Shown one piece after another: positions 35,252 through 43,143 of a stretch of DNA of 64,000 bases (positions are counted from its first letter, which is position 1; every line of letters begins with the position of its first letter). The DNA lies in NCBI RefSeq assembly GCF_026240635.1, contig NZ_CP110848.1, positions 746,501-810,500 on the forward strand, in the 5' to 3' direction. Source of the stretch: Trichothermofontia sichuanensis B231. GTDB taxonomy: Bacteria; Cyanobacteriota; Cyanobacteriia; B231. The position numbers and the translations under genes were made by a program. A model generated the notes under the pieces. The model worked only from the letters and a program-made list of their open reading frames with translations, did no database searches and was not told the origin of the DNA.

Positions 35252-36886
35252 CTAGGGAACAGGTTCCAACACCTGCACCATAATCACCTGCCCTGGCTGA
35301 ATGGTCGCCGGTTGTGGGGTTATCGCATAGGTTCCCGCTAATCCCATTGCAGCCCCCGCCAACAACCCCACCCCTGTAAAGCCCGTCAGCACCATTCCGG
35401 CTGCGGCGGCAATCCCGGAATTGCGCCACAATTTTTGCTTGGAAACATGGCGATCGCCCTGCATCCAGAGGGAGGTGGCGGCTAGCAGTTGGGAGGTCCC
35501 ATTGATCTCGATCGCCTGGGTGACAAAGCGACTGCCATCCCGTCCGGATTCAAACCGCCCCAATACCCGGCTCCCCGCTGGCGCAAACAGGTTGCCACGA
35601 CTGTCCATGAGGTTTTGTTGAAGCACAAGGACTTCTGGACGGGCCACTCCATTTTGTAAAGGCAGAGGGGCTTGGCCTGGATAAACTAGGGGTAACCAAG
35701 TTCCCACGGGTAAGCGATCGGTACTCACAGGGGATTGGAAAGCGAGTGGCTGGGACGGCATAGTCCCCAGGCCAGGGGTTTGCGCCGATTGACCCATCGG
35801 CAGAGGTTGGCCAAACTGGATCAGGTTGCCTGCGGGGGGGGAACTCGCTGAAGCCGACAATGGCCTCGATGCGGGGGGTTGCCAAGCCGTTGGGGGAGCA
35901 GTCGGTGTCATGGGCGCCGGGTTCACACTCGGGGCAGGCAACCCAGGTCCGATCGGTGCTGCCGGCATCAGGGGCAGAGGGGAGGGCAGAGGAGTAGACG
36001 GTGCCGGTGTCACGAAGGCCGGTGGCGTTGCTGTTGCCACAGGTGGTGCTGCCGTGGGTGGCATGGCTGGCGGCACCGTAACCGGCGGTGTTGCCCCAGA
36101 GGCCGGCATCGTCGGCACTTGGAAGGAAGCGGCACCGCTGGGAGCCGGTTGGGTGAGGCTGGGTACGCGAACGGTGACCGGCTGGCTCCCTGGCGGCGGC
36201 AAGAACTGGGCTGGCGGCAGCTCGTCATTCACTGGTGAGGCAGGTCCCCCGGCAGCGGGCAAGCTGCGGGGAATGGGGGGTGGACGATCCGCGGCTGAGG
36301 CGGGACGGTGATCGCTCGCGATCGCCGCCAACCCAAGGGGGGTTAGGGGCCGCAAATCATGGGCACGGGTTGCAGCAGAGAGGTCAGGGGAGAGTAACCA
36401 GCGTTCACCTGCCGAGGCACGATCGGCCACGCGCTGAAGGCACACCGTTTCCTTGGTCAGGGGGGTTCCCGCGGCCAACTCAATTACCATGCGGGCGCGA
36501 TCGGGCTGGAACTGCCCCAAGCGCACCTGGCGAATGCTGCCCGTATAGGTTTGGGTCTGGCTATTGGCGATTGTCACGCCGGGCAGGTCAATCACAATCC
36601 GCGGGGGAGCTTGGAGCAGGCTTACCACTGGGGTTATCCCGGCTGCTAACCAGAGTTCCAATTGTTGGGTGGCGGGATCAACCTGCCAGCGCTGGAGTAA
36701 AGTGGCTTGGGTGAGCAGATTTGCCGGCCCCAGTAGGGTCAGTAGGGTGAGGCTAGCGAGACACCCCACGCGCCGCCACCTCAGGGATCGTCGCCTCGTG
36801 TCTGGGTCGGAGAACTGCGGCGCCACACCATTGGTACACGGTCGCCCTGGGTGAGTTGGGTTGCCGAGTAGTTGGCTCATACTCAC
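35252..36886 (-). CDS. AMIN-domain protein with TrbI/VirB10-like C-terminus
   Basis: A 544-residue protein. After a basic N-terminus, a hydrophobic segment (about 43-62) acts as signal or anchor. Residues about 68-150 form an AMIN domain (QLELWLAAGITPVVSLLQAPPRIVIDLPGV), which targets periplasmic proteins to peptidoglycan or pili. A long Pro/Ala/Thr-rich linker spans about 195-370. The C-terminal region (about 400-544) has RVLGRFESGRDGSRFVTQAI and a Gly/Ala-rich hydrophobic stretch, reminiscent of TrbI/VirB10 outer-membrane-linked proteins. A structural envelope role is inferred. GTG at 36886 has GGAGG at a good distance; ATG 36880 is the alternative. Confidence 0.75.
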   Translation of the reverse strand: MSMSQLLGNPTHPGRPCTNGVAPQFSDPDTRRRSLRWRRVGCLASLTLLTLLGPANLLTQATLLQRWQVDPATQQLELWLAAGITPVVSLLQAPPRIVIDLPGVTIANSQTQTYTGSIRQVRLGQFQPDRARMVIELAAGTPLTKETVCLQRVADRASAGERWLLSPDLSAATRAHDLRPLTPLGLAAIASDHRPASAADRPPPIPRSLPAAGGPASPVNDELPPAQFLPPPGSQPVTVRVPSLTQPAPSGAASFQVPTMPASGATPPVTVPPAMPPTAAPPVATATPPAFVTPAPSTPLPSPLPLMPAAPIGPGLPAPSVNPAPMTPTAPPTAWQPPASRPLSASASSPPAGNLIQFGQPLPMGQSAQTPGLGTMPSQPLAFQSPVSTDRLPVGTWLPLVYPGQAPLPLQNGVARPEVLVLQQNLMDSRGNLFAPAGSRVLGRFESGRDGSRFVTQAIEINGTSQLLAATSLWMQGDRHVSKQKLWRNSGIAAAAGMVLTGFTGVGLLAGAAMGLAGTYAITPQPATIQPGQVIMVQVLEPVP

Positions 36887-37242
36887 AAGCTCCCTCCTCG
36901 TCGATGTGAGAATCTGGCCCCCAGGATACTCGCAAATCCTGAATTTGGCAGGAGGAAGGGCAGGCTAGCCTTATGGATAAATCTTCACCCTCGCTCTAGC
37001 AGAACTCTACGGAACGGCGATCGAGCATACCGTAATGATATAGATAGGTGTCCGGTCTTGTCCCAAATTTTCCGTATTAGTCCCTAGGGAACTGTTGCGC
37101 GATCCCTCTTAAGCTAGACCTTGGGAGATACTGTTGCCTGGGTTCCCAGGTTGTAGGCGGGAGAGGCGGCCAGTCACATCGAGTCTGTTTCTCTGCCACT
37201 GACCCTGGAAAGTTATTTGTTGTCGCAGGGCGAGGAGCACGA
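36887..37242. other. Divergent promoter region between AMIN protein and response regulator
   Basis: A 356-bp stretch with no gene seen. It must hold promoters for both outward-facing genes. Nothing more specific was recognised. Confidence 0.5.
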
Positions 37243-37647
37243 ATGTCTGCTAATTTCCACCACCGACCTGTTGTGCTAGCGGTGGATGACAGTCCACTTA
37301 TCCACCAACTGATCCGGGAAGCGTTGGGCCAGTATTATCACGTGCTGGTGGCGGATAATGCCAACACGGCTCTAGCCACCCTCTACCAGGAACCGATTCA
37401 GGTTCTACTACTGGATGTCACCATGCCAGAGGTCGATGGTCTGGAACTGTGCCGCACAGTGAGAACGTTGCCCCAATTCCACACCTTGCCGATCGTGATG
37501 CTGACTTCCCGGGATGCCCCTTTCGATCGCGTCCAGGGGCGGATGGCGGGCGCGTCGGAGTATTTGACCAAACCCTTCGATGCCGAGGAACTGCGGCAGG
37601 TGGTCCAAAAATTCGTGGCAGTGGCATCAACGCCTGCGATCGAGTAG
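37243..37647 (+). CDS. Stand-alone response regulator receiver domain
   Basis: A 134-residue CheY-like protein. Key residues are the acidic pair in AVDDSP (about 15-16), the phospho-acceptor Asp in VLLLDVTMPEVDGLELC (about 63), the Thr/Ser in VMLTSRD and the Lys in YLTKPFDAEEL (about 112). There is no output domain, so it acts by protein contact. GAGGAG lies upstream of the ATG. It resembles PilG/PatA-type single receivers involved in motility or phototaxis, which is only a suggestion. No kinase is adjacent. Confidence 0.92.
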   Translation: MSANFHHRPVVLAVDDSPLIHQLIREALGQYYHVLVADNANTALATLYQEPIQVLLLDVTMPEVDGLELCRTVRTLPQFHTLPIVMLTSRDAPFDRVQGRMAGASEYLTKPFDAEELRQVVQKFVAVASTPAIE

Positions 37648-37719
37648 CCTAGAAGTTAGGATGACTAGAATCGTTTGACGGCGTCAGGAACCCAGACAAT
37701 AATTGCGGAGGGATAACAC

Positions 37720-38406
37720 ATGGGCCCGCTTCTGCTTCTGGCTCTGATCATTGGTGGCATTTTTTTTATCTACATTCTGATTCGCAATGACCTGATTGGT
37801 AAAAAAAATCGGCTCTTCTGGGATTTTGGGGTAAACAGTATCAGCAACTACAAATAAACGATCGGAAACGTTGAGTTTATGGTGGGGGCGCTACGCGCCC
37901 CCACCATAAACTCAGGAGAGCCAAAAAATCAGGTAGAGCAAGCATTTTCCAGTATAGATGTCATACTCAAAAAACGCTGGGATCTGATTCCAAACCTGAT
38001 CTCAGTAGCGAAGAACTATATGAAGTATGAGCAGGAGACGTTGGAGAAGATCGTCAGCCTCCGATCGCAAGCGATGTCAAGTCGGGGAGAAGGCAATAGC
38101 CGGATTGAGCTGGAAAATCAGCTTTCTGGTGCCATCGGCAGGTTCATGGTCACGGTAGAATCCTACCCAGAGTTGAAGGCAAATGCTTCGTTTCAACAAA
38201 TCCAAGCGTCACTCAATGAAGTAGAGGAACAATTGTCAGCCTCGCGGCGGTTCTACAACACAGCGGTGACGGATTTTAATAATGCGATCGAAATGTTTCC
38301 CTCCAGCATCGTTGCATCCACTATGAATTATCGTCCTCGGCGGTTATTTGAAGCGACAGAACAAGCGCGACAAAATGTCAACGTTGGGGATTTATTTGAA
38401 CGCTGA
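37720..38406 (+). pseudogene. lemA: lemA interrupted by a MITE
   Basis: A LemA-family membrane protein gene split by a 112-bp MITE. The 5' part (ATG 37720, GGAGGG ribosome site) encodes a transmembrane helix and ...LIGKKN; the 3' part resumes NQVEQAFSSIDVILKKRWDLIPNL, the LemA core. The element and its 8-bp target copy add 120 bases, so frame is kept, but TAA at 37855-37857 inside the MITE ends translation after 45 codons. Without the insertion the protein would have 188 residues, normal for LemA. An internal ATG (37879) within the MITE could give a form lacking the helix, but with no good ribosome site. LemA's role is unclear. Confidence 0.93.
37811..37922 (+). mobile_element. 112-bp MITE, copy 3, inside lemA
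   Basis: Ends GGCTCTTCTG and CAGGAGAGCC. The flanks AAAAAATC (37803-37810 and 37923-37930) are an 8-bp target duplication. The hairpin arms (TGAGTTTATGGTGGGGGCGC and its inverse) enclose TAC. It has no coding capacity but introduces an in-frame stop. Confidence 0.96.
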
Positions 38407-38519
38407 TGAGGTTGGCATAGGTACGAAATCCAGGTAGGGGCAGGTTGTGCAGTAGATTGTACTGGAGATGCTGATGTTAATAAACCTGCCCTTTAGAATC
38501 TCAATAGGTAAGCCGATCG

Positions 38520-38894
38520 ATGGATATTAATCTGCCTGATGTGGCGGCTGAGGTAGCTGCTGCTTTTAATCGTTATGAAACTGCCTTGGTGAATAATCAA
38601 ATAGAAGTTCTGGACGAACTGTTCTGGCCCAGTCCCCACCCCATTCGCTATGGGGCCACTGAAAATTGATATGGCTATGACGCGACGATCGCCGCTTTCT
38701 CTCGCCAGCGATCACCCTTGGGCCTCGCCCGCACCCTGGAAAATACCGTCATCACCACCTACGGGCGTGACTTTGCCACCGCGAACACCGAATTTCGGCG
38801 GGCCAACAGCAACAAGGTAGGACGCCAAAGCCAAACCTGGTGGCGCACCCCCAACAGCTAGTGGGTGGTGACTGCCTGGAGGGTCTATGTGTAA
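38520..38894 (+). pseudogene. AtzH-like (DUF3225) gene with two in-frame stops
   Basis: A 125-codon frame that reads [20 protein letters not shown], then PIRYGATEN[14 protein letters not shown], [31 protein letters not shown]-stop-WVVTAWRVYV. The order and blocks match AtzH-like/DUF3225 proteins, small NTF2-fold proteins often found with amidohydrolases. TGA at 38667 replaces the usual Leu codon of ENLYG and TAG at 38859 interrupts the last strand. No frameshift is seen, so decay is recent. It lies between broken lemA and chlB. Confidence 0.88.
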
Positions 38895-39183
38895 CTATCG
38901 CTTCACAATTCGGGGCGGTGATCGCAAATGAATATGGCAACAAATTAAGAATCATTGCATTTAGCAACCCTTATGTTGTTTTAATTGTGAATCTGAAAGT
39001 ATTGTCCTATAAGGGTTTGCGGCGATTTTGTCTGACTGAACTAGGTAAAGGTTCTTATCTAAGGGGCACTGCACTGGATGAGACAATCGAAAACGTGCCG
39101 CTGGTTGGGACACTTCCCACCCTGTGGATCCTTTAAGTGAATCTTTCAGACTCATCCTTGCACCGCGAAACGGAGACCCACGT

Positions 39184-40710
39184 ATGAAATTGGCTTACTG
39201 GATGTATGCTGGCCCCGCCCACATTGGCACCCTGCGGATTGCCAGTTCGTTTAAAAACGTCCATGCCATTATGCACGCCCCCCTTGGCGATGATTATTTC
39301 AACGTGATGCGATCGATGCTGGAACGGGAGCGCGACTTCACCCCGGTGACGGCCAGTATTGTCGATCGCAATGTGTTAGCGCGGGGGTCGCAGGAAAAGG
39401 TAGTGGACAACATCACTCGCAAGGACAGGGAAGAGCATCCGGATCTGATTGTGTTGACGCCGACCTGCACTTCCAGCATTTTGCAAGAGGATCTGCAGAA
39501 TTTCGTCGATCGTGCCCAGATTGAGGTGCAGGGGGATGTGTTGCTGGCGGATGTGAATCATTATCGGGTAAATGAGCTACAGGCTGCCGATCGCACACTG
39601 GCCCAAATTGTCCAGTTTTATATTGAGAAGGCCCGCAAGAAGGGCGAACTCCCCCAAGGTAAAACCGAAACGCCCTCGGTGAATATCCTGGGCATCACGA
39701 CCCTGGGTTTCCATAACCAGCACGATTGCCGTGAACTGCGCCAATTGATGGCCGACCTAGGGATTGAGGTGAACACAGTCATTCCGGCAGGAGCGACGGT
39801 TCATGAACTGAAGACGCTACCTCGTGCCTGGTTTAACCTGGTGCCCTATCGGGAGGTGGGCCTGATGGCGGCAGAATACCTGAAAACTGAGTTTGCGATG
39901 CCCTATGTGGATATTACGCCGATGGGGGTTGTGGAAACGGCCCGTTGTATTCGCGCTATCCAGAAGCTACTGAATGCCCAGGGGGCGGCGGTAGACTATG
40001 AAAATTTCATCGATACCCAAACCCGGTTTGTGTCTCAAGCGGCTTGGTTCTCGCGATCGATCGATTGCCAAAATCTGACGGGTAAAAGGGCGGTGGTGTT
40101 TGGTGACAATACCCATGCGGCGGCGATGACAAAGGTGCTAGCGCGAGAGATGGGGATTCACGTGGTCCTGTCGGGAACCTACTGTAAATATGATGCAGAT
40201 TGGTTCCGGGAGCAGGTGAGTGAATACTGCGATGAGGTATTGATCAGTGATGACAATGCTGCGATCGGGGATGCGATCGCCCGTTTGGAACCGGCGGCAA
40301 TTTTTGGTACCCAGATGGAGCGTCATGTGGGCAAGCGCCTAGATATTCCCTGTGGGGTGATTGCTGCGCCGATTCACATCCAAAACTTCCCGGTGGGCTA
40401 TCGGCCTTTCCTGGGGTACGAGGGAGCCAATCAAATTGTGGATCTAGTCTACAATTCGTTCACGCTGGGGATGGAAGACCATCTACTAGAAATTTTCGGC
40501 GGTCATGATACAAAAGAGGTCATCACTAAGAGCGTTTCAGCGGATTCTGACCTGAATTGGACTCGCGAAGCTCAGGCGGAATTAAATAAGGTGCCGGGTT
40601 TCGTGCGGGGTAAGGTGAAGCGCAATACGGAAAAGTTTGCCCGCGATCGTAATCTGAGTGAAATCACGATCGAAGTGCTGTATGCCGCTAAGGAAGCGAT
40701 CGGGGCCTAA
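39184..40710 (+). CDS. chlB: Light-independent protochlorophyllide reductase subunit B
   Basis: A 508-residue nitrogenase-like subunit that with ChlN and ChlL reduces protochlorophyllide to chlorophyllide without light. It opens [20 protein letters not shown], contains [15 protein letters not shown] with the cluster-ligand Cys, HDCRELRQL, and a C-terminal domain ending in [30 protein letters not shown], the conserved tail unique to ChlB/BchB. Length is standard. I start at 39184, where the family begins and GGAG precedes; the frame is open upstream to 39124. It is alone here; chlL and chlN are not in the window. Confidence 0.98.
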   Translation: MKLAYWMYAGPAHIGTLRIASSFKNVHAIMHAPLGDDYFNVMRSMLERERDFTPVTASIVDRNVLARGSQEKVVDNITRKDREEHPDLIVLTPTCTSSILQEDLQNFVDRAQIEVQGDVLLADVNHYRVNELQAADRTLAQIVQFYIEKARKKGELPQGKTETPSVNILGITTLGFHNQHDCRELRQLMADLGIEVNTVIPAGATVHELKTLPRAWFNLVPYREVGLMAAEYLKTEFAMPYVDITPMGVVETARCIRAIQKLLNAQGAAVDYENFIDTQTRFVSQAAWFSRSIDCQNLTGKRAVVFGDNTHAAAMTKVLAREMGIHVVLSGTYCKYDADWFREQVSEYCDEVLISDDNAAIGDAIARLEPAAIFGTQMERHVGKRLDIPCGVIAAPIHIQNFPVGYRPFLGYEGANQIVDLVYNSFTLGMEDHLLEIFGGHDTKEVITKSVSADSDLNWTREAQAELNKVPGFVRGKVKRNTEKFARDRNLSEITIEVLYAAKEAIGA

Positions 40711-40767
40711 AAGGATGCGTGCCAAGATTTTCTACGCCTGCCCTTTTACCCCCACTTTTACCCTAAC

Positions 40768-40877
40768 GGCTCTTCTGAGTTGATGGAGTAAATCGTATAG
40801 GTAACTACACATCAAAGAACTGAAACGTTGAGTTTATGGTGGGGGCGCTGCGCCCCCACCATAAACTCAGGAGAGCC
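40768..40877 (+). mobile_element. 110-bp MITE, copy 4
   Basis: Ends GGCTCTTCTG and CAGGAGAGCC. Its left half has diverged (TTGATGGAGTAAATCG) while the hairpin half is conserved with a loop of one base. The flanks ACCCTAAC and ACCCCAAC agree at 7 of 8 positions, an ageing target duplication. Located between chlB and a convergent gene, the hairpin may serve as a terminator. Confidence 0.9.
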
Positions 40878-40897
40878 ACCCCAACTTTCACCAATTG

Positions 40898-41437
40898 CTA
40901 TAAATACTGGGTGAGATACTGGGCAAGATACTGGGCTGCGGTGGTGTACTGGTGCGGCTGATCGTTGGTGTCCATCTGCCACCCGTTGACAGTGTGAGGC
41001 GATCGCCAGAGACGCAGATGCTCAACGGGGGGATCGGCATAAAAGCTGTCCCCTTGGCCGCCGAGCAATCTGGAACTCCAATGGGTGAAGTAATCGTGGC
41101 TGAGGCGATGCACTGGTACATTAGGGGGAAAGGGCACACCCCAAGCATCGAGGGCAAAGATGGCTACGATCGGAACATGGCGGCAGAGTAGGATGGGTAG
41201 AAGACCCGCGATCGCCACACATCCAGCACTAAATCCCAGCAACACCCAGGGAGGGACAGGCTGGGTCTCCTGGAGAAAGGTTTGCAGGTGCCAGGGTGAG
41301 TAGGGGGGGTAGCGATCGCTAGGGAAAACAAACGGTGGAGATTGGGTCAAAGCTGCGGGTAGCTGGGAAGAAATCTGCTCCCAAAAAGCAGTGGTCAACG
41401 CAGGATCGTGAATCCCTGGACAAAGGATCAAGCTCAT
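40898..41437 (-). CDS. Alpha/beta-hydrolase-like protein
   Basis: A 179-residue protein opening MSLILCPGIHDPALT with the nucleophile-elbow-like GFSAGCVAIAG (about residues 68-78) and a possible acid in IFALDAWGVPF. A C-terminal His may be HRLSHDYFTH. These features suggest a small alpha/beta hydrolase, a group common as hypothetical proteins in cyanobacteria. Its start overlaps the stop of the DUF2301 gene (ATGA), so the pair is one operon. Substrate unknown. Confidence 0.65.
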   Translation of the reverse strand: MSLILCPGIHDPALTTAFWEQISSQLPAALTQSPPFVFPSDRYPPYSPWHLQTFLQETQPVPPWVLLGFSAGCVAIAGLLPILLCRHVPIVAIFALDAWGVPFPPNVPVHRLSHDYFTHWSSRLLGGQGDSFYADPPVEHLRLWRSPHTVNGWQMDTNDQPHQYTTAAQYLAQYLTQYL

Positions 41438-42099
41438 GCTGCTTTTGATCCTGCCTTAGATTGTTGGTGCAGATGTTCAAATACAGATTTGTCACCAATA
41501 TCGTCAGGAATTGCCTGGAAGGCTTTTCGGCCTGCAAAGATCAAGAAACCACCGGCCCAAATAGTTAATAAGAGTTGTTCGACATAAAGGGGTAAAAGAT
41601 TGCTCATGTGGCCAAGTAGCACCATTGGCACCAGTGGAGTGAGTAGTTTAGTTTCTAGGCGATCGAAGCAAAAGGCTTCCTTAAAGAAAATGCCGGTCAA
41701 TGCCACAAAGATCCAACCCACACCGAACAGGAGCCAAGGCTGTTGGTAGACGGTCAGAACTAAGGGGGTTGGAAATTTCACCGCAACGATTACCGAAGCG
41801 ATCGCGCCGATCAGCCAGCAGGCTTGGAGAAACCGATGCAGGATAATCAGATAAATATGAATGGTTAGAAGACTAATGCCCAGCGCTAGGGTAAAAACGG
41901 CATATAACCCGGTGAGTAGCCAGGGGGTTAAGGGATAATCGGCTAAGGTAAGGACAAGCCCCGTGGCGATCGCAAAACAGAGGGCGGCGATCGCGAGGCC
42001 CGTCCGATAGATGAGCACCTCGCGGCGATCATCCGCAGTAATCGTGAACTCACCAAATTGGCCTTGATAGATAGGAGTTGGATCTGAAGTTGCAGTCAT
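41434..42099 (-). CDS. DUF2301 family integral membrane protein
   Basis: A 221-residue protein with a short soluble N-terminus (GQFGEFTITADDRREVLIYRTGLA) and about six transmembrane helices spread over residues 30-195. I recognise the DUF2301 pattern, including IFFKEAFCFDRLETKLLTPLVP, conserved in cyanobacteria and algae. Function unknown. The ATG at 42099 has GGGAG upstream. Translation is coupled to the hydrolase-like gene that follows on the same strand. Confidence 0.85.
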   Translation of the reverse strand: MTATSDPTPIYQGQFGEFTITADDRREVLIYRTGLAIAALCFAIATGLVLTLADYPLTPWLLTGLYAVFTLALGISLLTIHIYLIILHRFLQACWLIGAIASVIVAVKFPTPLVLTVYQQPWLLFGVGWIFVALTGIFFKEAFCFDRLETKLLTPLVPMVLLGHMSNLLPLYVEQLLLTIWAGGFLIFAGRKAFQAIPDDIGDKSVFEHLHQQSKAGSKAA

Positions 42100-42186
42100 A
42101 GGGAGATTGGAGTTTGGTTGATGTTCGGGTGGATGTTCTCTATTCTTTCTGCCTGAACAGTAGCCCAGTGACGAGCAATCGCATTC

Positions 42187-42489
42187 TTATGACTGGCACG
42201 ATCGCGGTTCAGGACACCAGGGCGATCGTACCACAGGCTTTCTTTTAATTTCCACTAACTTTTCGCCGGAACGTAATAACTCTAGTGCTTCTAGCAAAAC
42301 CGAACTCAAAATCTCACGCAACTGAGCATTTGATGTGTTTTCACCTATTAGCCAAATGATTTGTGGTAGTGATCTCAATCGCTCAACTATAGTTATTGCA
42401 GAACCTTTCTTCTTTTCAAATTTCAACACTTCTGGTAGAAATCCTATGCTAGTCAAGTATTGGTGGATGGATGCAAACCTCGATCGCAT
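42187..42489 (-). CDS. Small hypothetical protein
   Basis: A 100-residue frame, charged and helical, with no recognised domain. It begins MRSRFASIHQYLTSIGFLPEVLKFEKKK. Codon use is less biased than in neighbouring genes and the ribosome site is weak. It may be real, or part of the decayed toxin-antitoxin neighbourhood that includes the HicB-like remnant 155 bp upstream. I do not recognise it. Confidence 0.35.
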   Translation of the reverse strand: MRSRFASIHQYLTSIGFLPEVLKFEKKKGSAITIVERLRSLPQIIWLIGENTSNAQLREILSSVLLEALELLRSGEKLVEIKRKPVVRSPWCPEPRSCQS

Positions 42490-42643
42490 TTATCAAAGAT
42501 AACTTCACATAAGTTAAGGTGTCTTTGGCTCTACAGGCTCGTCCATTCATCCTAGGAAATGGAGCGATCGAGAATGGCCTCAACTTCCCGGAGCATCACA
42601 CGCAGTTGGGGAACCGAATACTCATGAGATGAAGTCGCGACGT

Positions 42644-42916
42644 TTACAGGGTGTCCACCGGCTCACGAACTAGCTGCTGGTTTAAATTGATATTGTTAAT
42701 AATCGGTAGCGTCTGACCCAATTTTAATCCGACCAGAATCTAGTCTTCTAGGGTTGATCTTAATTCGTCCTCGCACTGACGTAATGTCAAGGCAAAAGCA
42801 ATGACTCCCTTACACGCTGGAATTTTACCGACAAAAGTACCATCGTCAAGCTTATCGTAGTCAGCTTGGGACATCGCTTCATCGATATATTCGCTTAGGA
42901 TAAAGTGAGTATTCAT
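42644..42916 (-). pseudogene. HicB-like antitoxin gene with an in-frame stop
   Basis: A 90-codon frame reading MNTHFILSEYIDEAMSQADY, then DDGTFVGKIPACKGVIAFALTLRQCEDELRSTLED-stop-ILVGLKLGQTLPIINNINLN. The FVGKIP..GVIAFALTLRQCEDELRSTLEDW block is that of HicB-type type II antitoxins, with a degenerate RNase-H-like fold. TAG (42740-42742) replaces the usual Trp. A HicA toxin gene is not seen next to it. The 58-residue truncated product would lack the C-terminal DNA-binding part. Confidence 0.75.
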
Positions 42917-43143
42917 ACTGGTTAGTACTTTTATCTTTATTTATCGTTGCCTGGTGTTGATCAATATTAATACCTTCCCAATTTTAAATTTGGCCATTGT
43001 GGACCTCAGTAATCACGCGATCGCCTCACACCCCCCAATCCGCACCCCCCTGCTCCCCCCGCTCACCTGCCCGCTGGACAGGGTATGGCAAAATCTATAA
43101 GTATTCATCGTAAACTTGCCCATTCCCTTGCCAGTAGGCTGCC

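Noticed and set aside
35826-36311. Gly-rich frame opposite the AMIN gene
   Set aside because: It mirrors the Pro/Ala/Thr-rich linker of the AMIN protein; composition explains the open frame.
42917-43143. Possible HicA toxin upstream of the HicB-like remnant
   Set aside because: Translations of both strands showed no HicA-like sequence.
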